From the NCBI GenBank assembly GCA_951799405.1, contig OX637353.1, forward strand, positions 8,680,001 to 8,744,000: a stretch of 64,000 bases of DNA. The letters run 5' to 3'. The notes under the pieces were generated by a model. It saw only the letters and a list, made by a program, of their open reading frames with translations. It was not told where the DNA came from and did no database searches. Made by a program: the position numbers and the translations under genes. The stretch's first letter is position 1; the number at the start of each line of letters is the position of its first letter. This DNA comes from Agapetus fuscipes. Its lineage: Eukaryota > Arthropoda > Insecta > Trichoptera > Glossosomatidae. Below, in pieces: positions 32,836 to 45,215 of the stretch.

Positions 32836-32935
32836 AAGTGAAGTATGCAAGGACAGAGTCAAGTAGAGGCACTTGTGTGGAGGTACCGGCCACCCCTAGA
32901 GGAATGGCGGCAGGCTACAAGACAAGACAAAACAA
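32836..32935 (+). pseudogene. LINE-1f 3' tail (same family as 61635-63083)
   Basis: GTATGCAAGGACAGAGTCAA, CACTTGTGTGGAGGTACCGG and CCACCCCTAGAGGAATGGCG are almost identical to the last 80 bp of the 61.6-kb element, ending in the same ACAAG repeats. Confidence 0.85.
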
Positions 32936-32939
32936 GAGG

Positions 32940-34580
32940 TAACGTGACGCTAGCAACGTAAAATTTATACAATAATCATTGTTTCAAGTCTATACATTGG
33001 TTAGACTTAGTAACAATTTTAGTCCTAGATTTCATTTCCGTTTCTCCTACCTGTTTTTTTTTTAGCAGACAGAGACCAATCAGGTAATTGTGTTTTTATT
33101 CTCTTATTTTAAGAATATGCTTAAATGTACTTATGTAATTTGAATATAACTTAAATGTCCATTCATTAGGAATGATAAGAGCATGTGAAAAACTGTTTCT
33201 GATTTATATTTTATACATACATAGATACTTATTAATTCAAACCACTGTTTTCTCGATTTTCGTTATTTTTTAATTATTTTTTGAAAATTGTGGGCTAAAT
33301 TAATCGCTTCTGTAAATATTCATTCAATTTCATTCAATGCCAAAATTATTTTTATGTTTATTGTAAAATATTAAACATTCTATAAGAAGGAAAGACGTAC
33401 AAAAAAAATGGATTAGTGACTTGTAACGTTTCGCTTTGATGAAGTCCAGAAGAAGGACTTAGTTTCGATTCCAGAAGCTGAAACATGACATGCCTTTGAA
33501 ACACTTAATAAACACATTAATGACTGCATTCACGCGAAAGCTATCTCATTAAGGGTGCAAGGGCTGTACAACTTTACACGGATATCTAAAAAGCTTTGCG
33601 TAAATTATTATGTGGTTTTCGAAAAAATACTTGTTGTATCTCTCTGTCCAGTAAGAAAAATAATTAAAAAAGAGTATATTTCTACTCTACTTTGTTTCAG
33701 CTTTGAATCAAACGTTCTTCTTGTGTTACCTTTGAAAGTTGTTCTGGTAATAAACTTAAAAATACCTGAACCATAATGATTTATTTGTGTAATTTTAACA
33801 TCACTATTACGGTTACTTTTCTTACTTCAGTCTAGGCTGACTTAATAAAAGACGTAGGTAATGAAAAAACAGCGATACGATTTTTTTTTTCCTAACATTG
33901 GTACAAAATACAAACCATTTATTTTATTTCTCTCTCAAATAAGGGACCTTTCACACTCTAATAATAATGGAAGCAATAAAAAAATAAATAATATTTTAAG
34001 CGTTGTTGGGAGATGGGTTTTGTTTAACTTCAACTTGTCTTAATTTGGACCGTCCACTCTTGTTTCGTTAGGGATCACCATTTCCTGTGACTTCCCCTCC
34101 CCTCTCCACCCCTCTAGCAATAATTCACCAGCCTCATGCCATGTCAGGCGGGCGTCTCCAGGTCAAGGAGAACGCGGGTCAAGTTTCTGTTTTTGTTTTC
34201 TTTAACGAGCGATGAGTTATCGCCATTTGAAATGGACACTTGTCGACTGATTAACTGCGTTCTGCTGTTTTTGCGTTTTGTTTACATACATGTCACAGGA
34301 TTCAGGTTATTATGCTTTCATCGAAGTATTATAGTATCTAATAAGTGAACTAGGAATTCTTTGAACATGTGTAAAATTTAATACAACTTGAAAAGGAAAT
34401 ACAAAATGCGAAACTTGTCCTATTATATGTACTAAACAAAGGCTATAATAAAGTTCTTAAATTTTGCTTCAGGGATAATTATATCCCTGGTCTAAAGTTT
34501 AGTGATCAACGCTACGATGGAAGGTTGTTTCCCGATCGAGCATAAATCAAACTCCTTTCATTTGAACCTTTCGGTTGAAA
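32940..34580. other. No recognised gene
   Basis: AT-rich, short frames only. No repeat family identified. Confidence 0.5.
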
Positions 34581-34582
34581 TA

Positions 34583-34745
34583 ATAAATGCATAAACCAAA
34601 TACCGGTTACCATGGGTCCATCAACGGCGTCTTGGATGAGAATTGTGCTTTATATAGCGACGACCAAGCTCGCATAGTGATTTTGAGGTGTGATGTACAC
34701 AAAAACAGCGTTCACCAAATAAATCATACTAATATTTTGAATAAT
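34583..34745 (+). repeat. SINE-B 3' half
   Basis: ACCGGTTACCATGGGTCCAT through TAGCGACGACCAAGCTCGC, ending with the type-1 tail ACCAAATAAATCATACTAAT. Confidence 0.8.
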
Positions 34746-34749
34746 ATTG

Positions 34750-36280
34750 AATCTCAATCAGAGGTAGTAGAAAGAAGCTTCTTCATACTAACACACCTGA
34801 TAAACCTGTGTTCTTTACAGTTTGCTTGTATGTTTATTTTACATTACACATTGTAACTAACCCATGATTTGGTATTGGATGTAAAACAGCCAAACGTGAT
34901 TATTAAAAATGAAGTGATGTCTGGTAGTAAGAAAGGCAGGAAGTAACTCAATAAGAAAACATTCTCTTGCGAAAGCAAACAATAATTGAACTGAAATTAT
35001 TTTTAAAAGTAATGTAAATTAGTTAATTGTTTGAGTTACAGTGTCGTCAGAGGATTTGAAGGTTCTTGGAAGTGCAAGACACAAGGCAATGAGGCATGAT
35101 TGAGGGTGAGAATCTTCCACTTCACCAGTTTCTTGGAAGTCATCCTAATTTACGTGATTGCGTTCCCACGCCGCGTGAATCCCTCCACGACGTAAATAAA
35201 ACAACGTGAAGTGATTTCAATGACAGGACTTGGAGCAGAGAGAACCATTAACGTGTTGCAAGCCTTGATTTAGACGTGAATTAGTTCTATAAAGCAAGAA
35301 ACAACTTTAAGCTTCTTATAATTGGTTTGTTCTATTGCAAAAAAATTGCATTAAGTCAAAATTCTACAAAGTAGATATACGAGTATTCGTACATGTATAC
35401 AGTACAAATATACTTTGTTAAGAATGTTACGCTACTTAGCTGCAAATATATTGCATCTTATTATCGTACACATTGTACAAACTGAGCATTAACCGGATCA
35501 AACGACGATAGATTTTAAAGCCAAAGGTGAGGATTTGGATCCGAATGTTAAATGATTTCATAAGATCTTACTTTATACTCGTAGTATATAGCTTTATTTT
35601 ACAGACTAAGGAAATCTCCTGTGAATATTTTTTCTTATCTGCGAAAATAAATAGGTTGCACACGACAAAGCTACCCTCTCAAGGAAACAGGGTAAGAAAT
35701 TGATACTTAACATTTAAATAAAAAAAATCATGTACTTACGATATATTTTTCTTTGTAATGCTAAACTTTTTATTTATTATTTATTAAAAAAGGAAGTTGT
35801 TCAAATGTGAAAAAAACCGGCATTGCGCCAGACACGCGAATATAATTAATAATAAAAAATATAATTTCTTAAGAAATGCATAAGAATAAAGTGTGGATGA
35901 TTATGAATAGAGAGGAAGTGAAGTCTTTACAAAGGTGGAAAGGAAGCGAGGATACTGCCTTAAGTAAGGAGCAAGGATATTCCTTGGGACATGTGGTCGG
36001 AGAACTCCTCGTTGGAAGAATTTGAGACCCTAATGTCTAATGCTCCGCCCTTTGGATGGTTGAGGGGTGTTATGATGAAGAAAATATATAAACTGCTGTT
36101 TTGTGACATGGTGCGTATCGCTTCAAACATATTAAAACCTTTTATAAGAGGTCACAATTTTATTTTGTACTTTGGACGATTCTCAAAGCTTAATTATTTT
36201 GAAAGCGTTTTAACATGCCTGCTTTACTTATACGTGTGTGTGTGTTTCATGATAATTTAGCTTGTTTCAATAAGTGGTTT
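34750..36280. other. No recognised gene
   Basis: The frame at 35991-36260 is a candidate by length only; no domain recognised. Confidence 0.45.
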
Positions 36281-36281
36281 C

Positions 36282-36533
36282 CTCGACTTATAGGTTGGTA
36301 TGCGGCTGACCACTCATGCTGCAAAAATGGTTCACTTTCCAATGTCACCCCTGTCTCAGGGAAGGACGGCAAGTTGCAGGGTGTATGCCCATTTGAGATT
36401 TGGTTTTTATGTTGTAGGTTCACATGCGGCATGTGCAAGCGCGAACTTGTACGTGTCTGGTTGTGAAAATGCATGTAATGTGAATCTCCAATGTTACATA
36501 TCTTTGCACCTTAGATTAGATTAGATTAGATTA
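36282..36533 (+). repeat. SINE-A, near full length
   Basis: TCGACTTATAGGTTGGTATG head and a tail of five TTAGA units at the 3' end. One of the clearest copies. Confidence 0.92.
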
Positions 36534-36539
36534 GTCCAT

Positions 36540-37386
36540 AGAAAAAATGTAACACAACTTGTGTGTTTTTGAATTTGTATTTTTTAACGTGTCTCACATT
36601 TACATACTGGTGGAGATATTGTGATAAACTCGTAATTAAAATGCTGTTGTCTTTAAAAAACAAACATACATAGAATGTTTGTTGAAATTGGATTTTCTTC
36701 CTTGGATTTCCTACATGTCTATTTAGTATCTACGCGAAGAAAAATATTAACAAAGTTAGAAGGCATTTTCAATTTTAATGGTGATAAATAAAGACAATGT
36801 AAATACTAAATATACAAAGTGTTACAATATCTAGAATTAAAAAATAATAATATTCGAATACAAAAAAAAAAAGTGTATTATTTACAAAATTAGAATTTAA
36901 GGAAATTTAACATATTTTTAAAAACATCGATTGTTTTAGAAGCTCATAAACTAGTATTTTTTTAGAAGGTTCAACAGTAGCGGAAGGGGGTTGCATTGAA
37001 ATATAGTCCGCACACGTGACGCCAATTAAACATCACACATACAAACTAGAATGTTCGCGTGGAATCAAGAACTTCTCGAAGTTCGGGGCGGACCACGGAC
37101 CGAGGATAGAAATGCGATATGCAAAACCAGCTCTCAGATAACGAGATGCGTGTGCTGTAACTGAACACTTCAAGTGTGAGATATCTTTTCACTTCTAGAG
37201 AGGATTTTAAGTTCTCTGGAGCATGTTATTTTTGAGACGTAGGGTCATAAAAATTTGATAGAAGAGAGTAGAATATTTAAAGAGATTTTTTGAGTCAGTT
37301 ATTTTGAGAAACAAAATGCAGTTCAGAAATTTATAACTCGAATTGATCAATAGATATCTATTCAAATTTAGTTTATTTTGCGATGG
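36540..37386. other. No recognised gene
   Basis: AT-rich, with a GC-richer patch near 37070-37110. Nothing identified. Confidence 0.5.
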
Positions 37387-37635
37387 AGACTGACTTATAG
37401 GTTGGTATGAGGCTGACCACCCATACTGTTAAAAATGGTTCACTTTGCCAATGTCACCCCTGTTTCAGGGAATGTCGGCAAGAGTTGCAGGGCTTATGTT
37501 CATTTAAGGTTTGGATTTTATTTGTAAGTACACAATCAGCATTTGTAAGCGCGAACTACACGTGTTTGTTTGTGGGCATACATCTGAGAGCTTTGAATGA
37601 ATATATCCTTGCAACTTAGATTATAGATAGATAGA
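37387..37635 (+). repeat. SINE-A, near full length
   Basis: CTGACTTATAGGTTGGTATG head. The tail is GATTATAGATAGATAGATA, a variant of the tandem tail. Confidence 0.92.
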
Positions 37636-37686
37636 TATAGAGAAACAGCACAGTTTTTTGTTACGTATTGCCTTAGCAATCAATAA

Positions 37687-37757
37687 CTTTTTTTTTAAGA
37701 AAGCCTATGCGGGAGACTCCCTAGATTCGAGAGACTCTAAGGGTCTATGACACTTGT
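37687..37757 (-). repeat. SINE-B type-2 tail fragment
   Basis: Plus strand: GCGGGAGACTCCCTAGATTC, then GGGTCTATGACACTTGTG. Confidence 0.75.
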
Positions 37758-37827
37758 GTAGGTGATGTGGCTGTTGTCCATGTCCGGAGAGGTGTAGGTG
37801 ATGTGGCAGTTGTCCATGTCCGGTTGC
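37757..37827 (+). repeat. Short tandem duplication, two 35-36 bp units
   Basis: TGTAGGTGATGTGGC(T/A)GTT and GTCCATGTCCGG occur twice in a row. Only a few differences between units. Confidence 0.85.
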
Positions 37828-38217
37828 AGGGCCGTTAGCTGCGCAGTGCTGTGGTGTGTGTGGCATTGCTTTGTTTTGAGACACTGAGAGGAAATGGCGA
37901 TTGATATTGGATTTGAAAAGGGCAAGGTTAAATTGGAATGGAAACACAGATACCGGTAACTCATTCCATAAGCGGGCAGTTTGGCAGAGGAATGAGTCGT
38001 GCTAAACTAAATAACAATAATAAATAGGCTTTGCCCCAACAACCCTGCCGTGTAACGTAATAATTTTTTGCGGACTTCATTTCTTATGAGGATTTTTTTC
38101 ACGACTGTTAAATTTGTGCTTTACAAAAATCTAGGAAATAATGCAAAACGACAGACATAGCTAGATATTGTTAGAAACAGTAGCGGTAGAGGAACCTTAA
38201 ATTAGAAAATAAGTGAA

Positions 38218-38330
38218 AGAGGTGATGGTAATGGATGGGAATGGGAAAGAGATGAACAGCATGAAGGAGGTATACAAGGATTGGGATAATTTTCATACTT
38301 CTGGTCATCTCTAGAAAAATATGACGCTTA
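38218..38330 (+). pseudogene. LINE-1f 3' fragment, diverged
   Basis: GAACAGCATGAAGGAGGTAT, then ACAAGGATTGGGATAA and GGTCATCTCTAG align with the 'DEMKEVCKDRVKWRHL...GHP' end of the 61.6-kb ORF. Confidence 0.55.
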
Positions 38331-38504
38331 ATGCTGCAGTATTAGCGATATTTTTTTATTGATAGACATAGGTATGAAACGATTAATGTTTACATATACG
38401 TAGATGTACCTACACGTTAGCTTCCAGAAAATATGTCAAAACTTCCTTGTTTCTTCCTTATTGGATGAGAGTTAGGAAGCAAAAACGCATTGCGTGCATT
38501 ACCC

Positions 38505-38680
38505 CAAGTATAAAATATTACATATTTTAAACGTAGGTGAATATTTCACTCAAATAAACTCATTTTAACTAAAACGCTCACTAAAAGCGCTGTTTTAGTT
38601 TTCGTTTATCTTCTGTTAAAACGCTATGGTTGAATTAAAACGTAAAGGTCAAAGTATGTATATTGCTTCAGTAGCAGTAT
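38505..38680. repeat. MITE-2
   Basis: CCCCAAGTATAAAATATTAC end, core ACTAAAACGCTCACTAAAAG and GGTTGAATTAAAACGTAAAG. Confidence 0.65.
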
Positions 38681-38949
38681 GTCACAACATTAGCAAAGCT
38701 CACATGTGCTGGAAGCAAGGATGTTGGAATGAAAAGACCATGCGTTGAATACACGTTTGAACCACAAAGCTCTAGTCTTCATTTCAACATATTATAAAAT
38801 AATTGCATTTAAGAATATTTTTTTAGAATTCCTACCTACAAATTATGTATATAATTATGTATTGTTAAAATAGCAAAATTGCATGATCGAAAATTAAATA
38901 ATTTTCATCATTGGTTGAGGAAAGGACAATAAAACTTGAAGGCTTACTT

Positions 38950-39262
38950 TTTTTTTTAATACAAAAAAATACATTTGTGAAGAGGAGTACAATTTCCAAA
39001 CCTATTTTGCCTGGCCAAAAACAGGTATTCACATTATCAAATAATAATACATTATGGAATATTTTGATGAATTATTAATTAACAATTATTAATTAACAAG
39101 CTTCAAGAAGTTACACAGAATGTGTAGCTTAGTTGCGTTGCAATGCGATCTGTTGAACCAGGGTGAAAGTTATTGTCTATAGGACACAGCGCACGCAGGG
39201 TTCGAGCTTGGGATGGTTTCAATAACGCCAATTAGAGTGACGATGCCTTAGCCCCTGAATAT
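38950..39262 (-). repeat. SINE-D
   Basis: Reverse strand: GGGCTAAGGCATCGTCACTC, CCCAAGCTCGAACCCTGCGT (B-box region is altered), and the 3' end with CAAAATAGGTTTGGAAATTG. Contains nested ATTAATTAAC repeats. Confidence 0.7.
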
Positions 39263-39269
39263 ACCAGTG

Positions 39270-40425
39270 ACAATTATTTGAAATTTAGTTCTATTTTATT
39301 GTGTAAGTACACGTGCAAATGACATGTTTTTTTGTCAGCAAACTGTATTTTGATGTTCTAATAACGTTTTTTTGTTCATGGGCAAAAAACTCCCCTACGA
39401 GTTCCGCGTTGTATGTTCACATTCTGCCAAATGCCGAGCAAATTCTACATCCGGTGTATTTATTTTACTTCACGGCGAAGGCTGGGCAAACCATTGAGCC
39501 GGTCTTGCGTATAATTGATTTCATAGCTGAGCGAGACCGTGGCTGAATGCAGTTATTGGAAAAATCTCGTTATGAGACGATTAGATGTAGGTAATTTGAT
39601 TGGGTGTACTTTGTTTCGATTTGAAAAATAACTAGGTCTTGAATGTTGAATAAACCGATTTATTCTGATCTAAGTTGCAAAGATGTATTCGTTTTAAAAG
39701 TCTATACCTTTCATTAAGAAAAAAAAATGCAGAAATGTATTTACATCCTACCCCTGATGATGATGATGATCATATCAGGCGCGTGCACTAGGTAGAGGCA
39801 TACATTACAGAATTTTTTTTTTTTGCTATACGAGTACCATGAAAATAACACTTTGGAACTTAATGTGAGTTCTTAACTCAAATTGATCCATAAACAATAG
39901 TCAATTTTTGAAATTTATAATTTGTCCACCTTATTGATACATTTGCCTACAAAGGATGCTCACTCCTGGATGATACATTAAAAATGAGAGTTAAAAATAC
40001 TTCTGTGCTTGTGGTATATGAGACAATGTGCATTGCATGACGTCTGTGAGATGACATTTAAAAATCTGAAGAATTTATTGCATTTTTATTGTTTGGACGA
40101 GGAATGCTTCCCCAGACCATCAGATCCAGTTTTTGTTGAATACGTATTGTGTACATTAATCAAAAATGAAATAGTTTAAGTTGATGTCACCATTAATGGT
40201 AACGGGCAGCCAGTTATAGGCTTTTTTTTCAAACGTTGCCTTCATGATTGGTATTGACAGGACCGGCGCCAGGACAATAACCTATCTACTCCTGGTACTT
40301 AAAAGTGTCCCTTTCTCCTTAAAATAGAGCAATGATTATTTTCAAGTGGTTTACGTCTGCGTCTACTTTTAGGGTGTATGCGTGATTGGAGTCTTCAGCA
40401 AAACTCAAAAACATTATTTCGAAAC
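39270..40425. other. No recognised gene; one SINE-A end
   Basis: 39668-39705 carries the reverse of a SINE-A 3' end (CTAAGTTGCAAAGATGTATT). The remainder has no recognised feature. Confidence 0.5.
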
Positions 40426-40427
40426 CT

Positions 40428-40655
40428 TGAAGGTAAAACTGACTAAGTGACATAGGAAACTAACATGGGTTTCTCAGATAAATACATTTTTTCTATTTTT
40501 TACGAGTGACAACACATAAAACTGTGAAAACCATGTAGTTAAGAAGTTTGTCGTGAGCATTTTTTTAAAATTAGTTCACTCACTATGAGAAGGTACACCC
40601 AATATAAGTTTTATCCACGATATCTAAAATCAGTGTCTCAGCACATTCTCATATT
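40428..40655. repeat. MITE-1, rearranged copy
   Basis: Starts CCTTGAAGGTAAAACTGAC. The internal GAAACTAACATGGGTTTCTC and TATCCACGATATCT are in inverted order relative to 14843-15062. Confidence 0.65.
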
Positions 40656-40844
40656 GACCATTTAATTTACACACTTCCCTATCATTAAGCAAGTTAAAAA
40701 AATGCATAAAGATTTGATGCCAAATGTTAGATGAAAACACACTCTTATATTGTTAATCTATAACATATTGATCGTCGTTTTTTAGAGGTCTTCATCAAAT
40801 TAATGTGATATATGTTACTTACAATTTAAACCAGGTACGCTAGT

Positions 40845-41150
40845 TCTAGCTGTACGACCTGTACCAAGACGTCGATGTGGTCCGTTCAAGGAAAGTCAAC
40901 AGACTGCATTGGCTGGATCACATACAGTGTATGCACCATCAGAGCTTGGAAAAGATGGTTTTGATGACGGACCAAAAGGGACACAGGACAAGGGGAATAC
41001 ACATAATTATTAAGATGGATGGATGGAAAGGTGGAGAACTGTCGTGCAGAAGGGGCCTAATACTGAATGAGAAGGTAGTGGCTATAGTTGATTAAGGAAG
41101 CCAAGACTTACAAAGGATTGTCGTATTATTGAGGTTGATGATTTTCTTTC
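40845..41150 (+). pseudogene. LINE C-terminal fragment, degraded
   Basis: Frame reads RSRKVNRLHWLDHIQCMHHQ, SLEKMVL, then RTRG; a second frame gives GWKGGELSCRRG. This corresponds to the 'LRWLGHxxRMxxxRLPKKVL ... KRxRGRPRxRW ... DRxKWR' ending of non-LTR ORFs. A different family from LINE-1f. Confidence 0.55.
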
Positions 41151-41237
41151 TCGACTAATTTACACTACCTGTATTTTTGACAGCAAAAAGAGAATTTTCT
41201 ATCAAAACAAAACAAATATTATTTAACGAATGGTTTT

Positions 41238-41350
41238 TGTAGCTTTTCGGGTAAGACCATGGTCTACATGCATTTTTTTATCTGCCGACGTTTTGCCTTC
41301 ACAAGTAGAAGGAATTAAAAAAAACTACATGTAGACCATAGTTTAACTCG
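41238..41350. repeat. Inverted repeat with retroelement-tail-like centre
   Basis: TTTTCGGGTAAGACCATGGT faces ACCATAGTTTAACTCGAAAA with ATGCATTTTTTTA arms. The centre on the minus strand reads CTTGTGAAGGCAAAACGTCG, a phrase typical of Penelope-type tails. Confidence 0.7.
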
Positions 41351-41644
41351 AAAAAAAATTCATTATATAATACCGACCATGAAAGTGTTAGTGAAAGTTT
41401 AAAACCTTACAAATATTATTGTTTATATTCAAAGTCGTCCCTGTATTTGTGTGAAGCCAGCACGAGACTTCACCTCATGGTTAATTAATGATTTACTTTT
41501 CATGGCGAGTGTGAACACTGCATGGAGGTGCACTTTTGTATTAATGAGAGGAAACCCAGTGTGATGATGTGTATTGTGGGGTTTTCTTACTGTGGGGAAG
41601 CGTGGGAATTACGAAAAATTAAAGTCACGGGTAAATTGTGTGAT

Positions 41645-41838
41645 ACATTATGTACATTGTCATTTAATGTAGGCCCACAAGTAAACTGCAGCAAATGTAC
41701 TTTCAAAATAAGACCCAAGCCTCAAATGACCATACACCCTGCAACTCTTATTTTTTTCTGAAAAAGCGGTGGTATTGGCAAAAATGAAACAATTTTCACA
41801 GTAGTTATGTGCTTCATAACAAACTATAAGTCAAAGAG
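41645..41838 (-). repeat. SINE-A, degraded
   Basis: Plus strand: CACCCTGCAACTCTTATTTT with a damaged core; the head end AACAAACTATAAGTCAA remains. Confidence 0.7.
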
Positions 41839-42077
41839 CATCATGGCTTCATAAAAATATTGTAATTTACAACTCGTAGATTCGTTTTTATATTCTTCAA
41901 TCAGATGGTTTCCCGAGCCCTTTTTAGAATATATGCAGTTGACCATCCTATGAATAAGTCCATTCTCCTTCGTAGATGATTTATCGTCAGGACAAAACCA
42001 CCCTGTTGCATCAAAAAGTGCGTAAGCTTTATAATGCAAGTAATAAACATCGAGTTGGTCTGTGTTTCTATAATAAT

Positions 42078-42375
42078 AATAAATAAACTAGGCTGATTTA
42101 TTTGGTGAGCGCTGTTTTTGTGTGTATCACACCTCAAGAGCACTCTGCAAGCTTGGTCATCGCTGTAGAAAGTGCCAATTCTCAAGCAAAACCCAGTTGC
42201 TGTAAGGCTGGATGAACCTTTAGTAACCAGTCTTTGGTAAAGGTATATGATTTTTTTCACCAAGCAAAGAGCATATTTGAAAATATAAATGGTATATTTT
42301 TTGTGCTCCGCCGGGATTCGAATTCACAACCTTCCATTTACAAGTCAGAAGTGTTAACCACTAGACTACGGACCT
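42078..42375 (-). repeat. SINE-B, full length, type-1
   Basis: Reverse strand: GGTCCGTAGTCTAGTGGTTA (A box), GTTGTGAATTCGAATCCCGG (B box), ending ACCAAATAAATCAGCC. Confidence 0.9.
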
Positions 42376-42440
42376 ATGTTGAACTTATCAAAATAAAAGT
42401 TTCTTTCAATTCTTTTTTGTAGTATTTTTTACAAATTACG

Positions 42441-42695
42441 TTCCTTGACTGATAGGTTGGTATGCGGCTGACCACCTATACTGTAAAAAATGGTTCACTC
42501 TGCCAATTTCACCCCTGCTTCAGGGAAGGTCGGCAAGAGTTGCAGGGCTTGTGTTCATTTGAGATTGGGTTTTTGATATTGTAGGTCCACATGCGGCATG
42601 TGTAAGCGCGAAATTATGCATGTCTGCTTTTGGGAATGCATTTAATATGAATCTCAAATGATACATATCTTTGCAGCTTAGATTAAGATTTAGAT
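42441..42695 (+). repeat. SINE-A, full length
   Basis: GTTCCTTGACTGATAGGTTG head, all blocks present, tail GATTAAGATTTAGATTAG. Confidence 0.93.
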
Positions 42696-42699
42696 TAGA

Positions 42700-43465
42700 C
42701 GTACTTCATTTGTTTTTATTTTCCAAATGAGTTAAATAATTTGAAGACACGCCTCATTTTTTCATCGTTATATCTTAAGTTTTATATTAAGAAGATCATG
42801 AAGCATTTATAAGTACATATATTTTTTGTACATAAATGCCAATTTCGGGTACGTATCGGTTTTAACTTAGATTGTTAATATTTCTGATTAAATACAACTG
42901 CAATGTTGTTCTTTTACCAGAGTATCTTACCCATAATACTGCCATAAGATCTTATCACCTCTCTGGTACATTGAGTGCTGTGGCGCTATCCCCCGGGCCT
43001 TGAGGGCTCCCGTGGGACGCAAACCCAAGCCTTTCTCCCTAGAGACTCGTGAAATCATCACTCTGTGCTAATAGTGTAAGAAAAAATCATACAAGTCATC
43101 GTTCGGAGGTGTCAGTGAATTAAAAACTGACAAGACCTCTGGTGTCCCAAATGACCAGATCATTTTACCACATTTGTAAGCTTAATGGAATATCTTGTAA
43201 TGTTCTCAAGAGCTTCAATAAATATATTGAAAGTCCGTTATAATTGTGACACTTTTTTTACACAAAACTAGATGAAAAGTGATGAAATTTTTATTTTATA
43301 ACATAGCTCATTTATTTTTATTAATTAGCAATGAGGCCCGTACTTTAATAAACAAATACAAAGTTGTGACATTGTGACATGTGACAGCCCGGATTGCCAT
43401 GAAAAAAGGTACAATAATAATTTGTTATTGGTTGCTACAGACCCTAGTCGCCTAGACCTATGACG
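42700..43465. other. No confident gene
   Basis: A possible LINE ghost near 43105-43170 (ELKTDKTSGVPNDQI) is too short to call. Confidence 0.4.
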
Positions 43466-43467
43466 TT

Positions 43468-43690
43468 TGCTCGCGGAGTTTTTTTTTTTTTTTTAAAAAA
43501 AATTTGTGAAGAGGAATGCAATTCACCAACCTATTTTGTCTTCATGCGAAAGCAGAAGCTTGTGTGCATGCAACGACATCTGAACTAGGGTCAATGTTAT
43601 GGTCAAAGGGGCCAGCCGTGGCTCGAACCCACGTTATCTGAACCAAACACGCTAGCTGAACAAGCGTCTTGACCGCCGTGGCCATAGCAC
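43468..43690 (-). repeat. SINE-D, near full length
   Basis: Reverse strand: GGCCACGGCGGTCAAGACGC, then AACGTGGGTTCGAGCCACGG (B box), ending ACAAAATAGGTTGGTGAATT and T/A-rich tail. Flanked by a T-rich run. Confidence 0.8.
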
Positions 43691-43889
43691 CGACAGATAA
43701 AAAATACTTTCAAATTACGTAACATGCCCATTCTTTACAATGGTTTAAAGAAGCATGCGATTTTTTTATAGTAATAATAACATGTGACTTGTTGCTCGAG
43801 TGACCTTAGTACAACAGATGCAACTCGTGTTTGGCGAACTGTTGAAGTTACTACCCTTAAAACCACATAATATGCATGTATATGTACCA

Positions 43890-44013
43890 TACCCCAAGAA
43901 CAAAACATTACGAACCAAAATGAAAGCAAACTAAGACACTCACTAGATGCGCTTTTATAGTTTCCATACATTTATTTTTGTAAAAAGTTAGGTTAAGTTG
44001 TGTACTTGGGGTG
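43890..44013. repeat. MITE-2, both ends present
   Basis: ACCCCAAG at the left and CTTGGGGT at the right, with core ACACTCACTAGATGCGCTTT. About 124 bp, no coding capacity. Confidence 0.75.
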
Positions 44014-44241
44014 TGGATATCTATAATGATACTGTAGTCAGCCATCTCGAACGCAAACTGGCGCGACATATGGAAGGTTGAATGTTTAAGATGGCTGCAT
44101 GACATAAGAAATGCCGATGGAATAAAAAAGGCTTTGAAATTATATAAAAGATGAAATAATATTTAAGGCAAAGTGAAGTTGTGAATGAATTTGAAAATGT
44201 GGCAGGATTTGCAAATTTTATGTTGATATGTTTGTGGTGAC

Positions 44242-44700
44242 GCATGATTAGCGTCATCTATTTTTAATTTTAATTAATAGTCTAAGAAGCGAATTTCATG
44301 TTGGACTTTCACAATCTGAAAAAAGTGCGGATAAAAATCGCAAGATGTCGGTATGAACTTTTTTGACATCCAACGTGAAATCTCAAGATTTGATGACTTC
44401 CGCTTCCGTCGTGTTCGCAAGTAGACACGTTTTTTATATGTCTCGCGAGCGATTTGAAATTTACCGTTAAAATTCTGTGAGTGAGTGTGTTTGTTTTACA
44501 TATAACTTGCAAGTGTGGCAGTTCGTGAACAGAGCTCATCTCCATAGGATCCTGAGAAACGAGCATCATCTTGGACCAGAGCACAATTTGAGGTGAGTGT
44601 GGTCCTTTGATTTTCGCTTCTTTGGTACGGGAAGTCGTCCAAAATTGAAAGCCACCTATTGAAGGTCGGTTTGTTCGAGGGAGAAAATATCTAGGCAGTA
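44242..44700 (+). repeat. Local tandem duplication, copy 1 (459 bp)
   Basis: Starts GCATGATTAGCGTCATCTAT and ends ATATCTAGGCAGTA. Repeated almost exactly at 44711-45020. Overlapping frames seen here are duplicated with it and are not convincing genes. Confidence 0.95.
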
Positions 44701-44710
44701 AAATATCGAG

Positions 44711-45020
44711 GCATGATTAGCGTCATCTATTTTTAATTTTAATTAATAGTCTAAGAAGCGAATTTCATGTTGGACTTTCACAATCTGAAAAATTCTGTGA
44801 GTGAGTGTGTTTGTTTTACATATAACTTGCAAGTGTGGCAGTTCGTGAACAGAGCTCATCTCCATAGGATCCTGAGAAACGAGCATCATCTTGGACCAGA
44901 GCACAATTTGAGGTGAGTGTGGTCCTTTGATTTTCGCTTCTTTGGTACGGGAAGTCGTCCAAAATTGAAAGCCACCTATTGAAGGTCGGTTTGTTCGAGG
45001 GAGAAAATATCTAGGCAGTA
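44711..45020 (+). repeat. Local tandem duplication, copy 2 (310 bp, internal deletion)
   Basis: Same ends as copy 1, lacking about 149 bp (copy-1 positions about 44319-44467) with AAA microhomology at the junction. The remainder is practically identical, so the event is recent. Confidence 0.95.
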
Positions 45021-45139
45021 GTTCTAGAATTTTCATATCCCTCATTTGGAGAATACGTTACAGTTTCTCCACTTTGCTTTTTTGTATTTTATATACATAC
45101 CCCCCTGAGGGGCAAAACTTACAACTTGCCCCTCCAGTT

Positions 45140-45215
45140 TGGTTTACGTTGTATGTACAAATGCAGCATGTGTAAACGCGAACTTACAAAAGCCAATCTT
45201 TGTAACTTAGATGAA
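45140..45215 (+). repeat. SINE-A 3' fragment
   Basis: AATGCAGCATGTGTAAACGC and GTAACTTAGATGAAT. Confidence 0.65.

Noticed and set aside
44309..45045. Two related antisense frames (both contain MLVSQDPMEMSSVHELPHLQ)
   Set aside because: Their similarity comes from the local tandem duplication; no family recognised and the second is shortened by the deletion.
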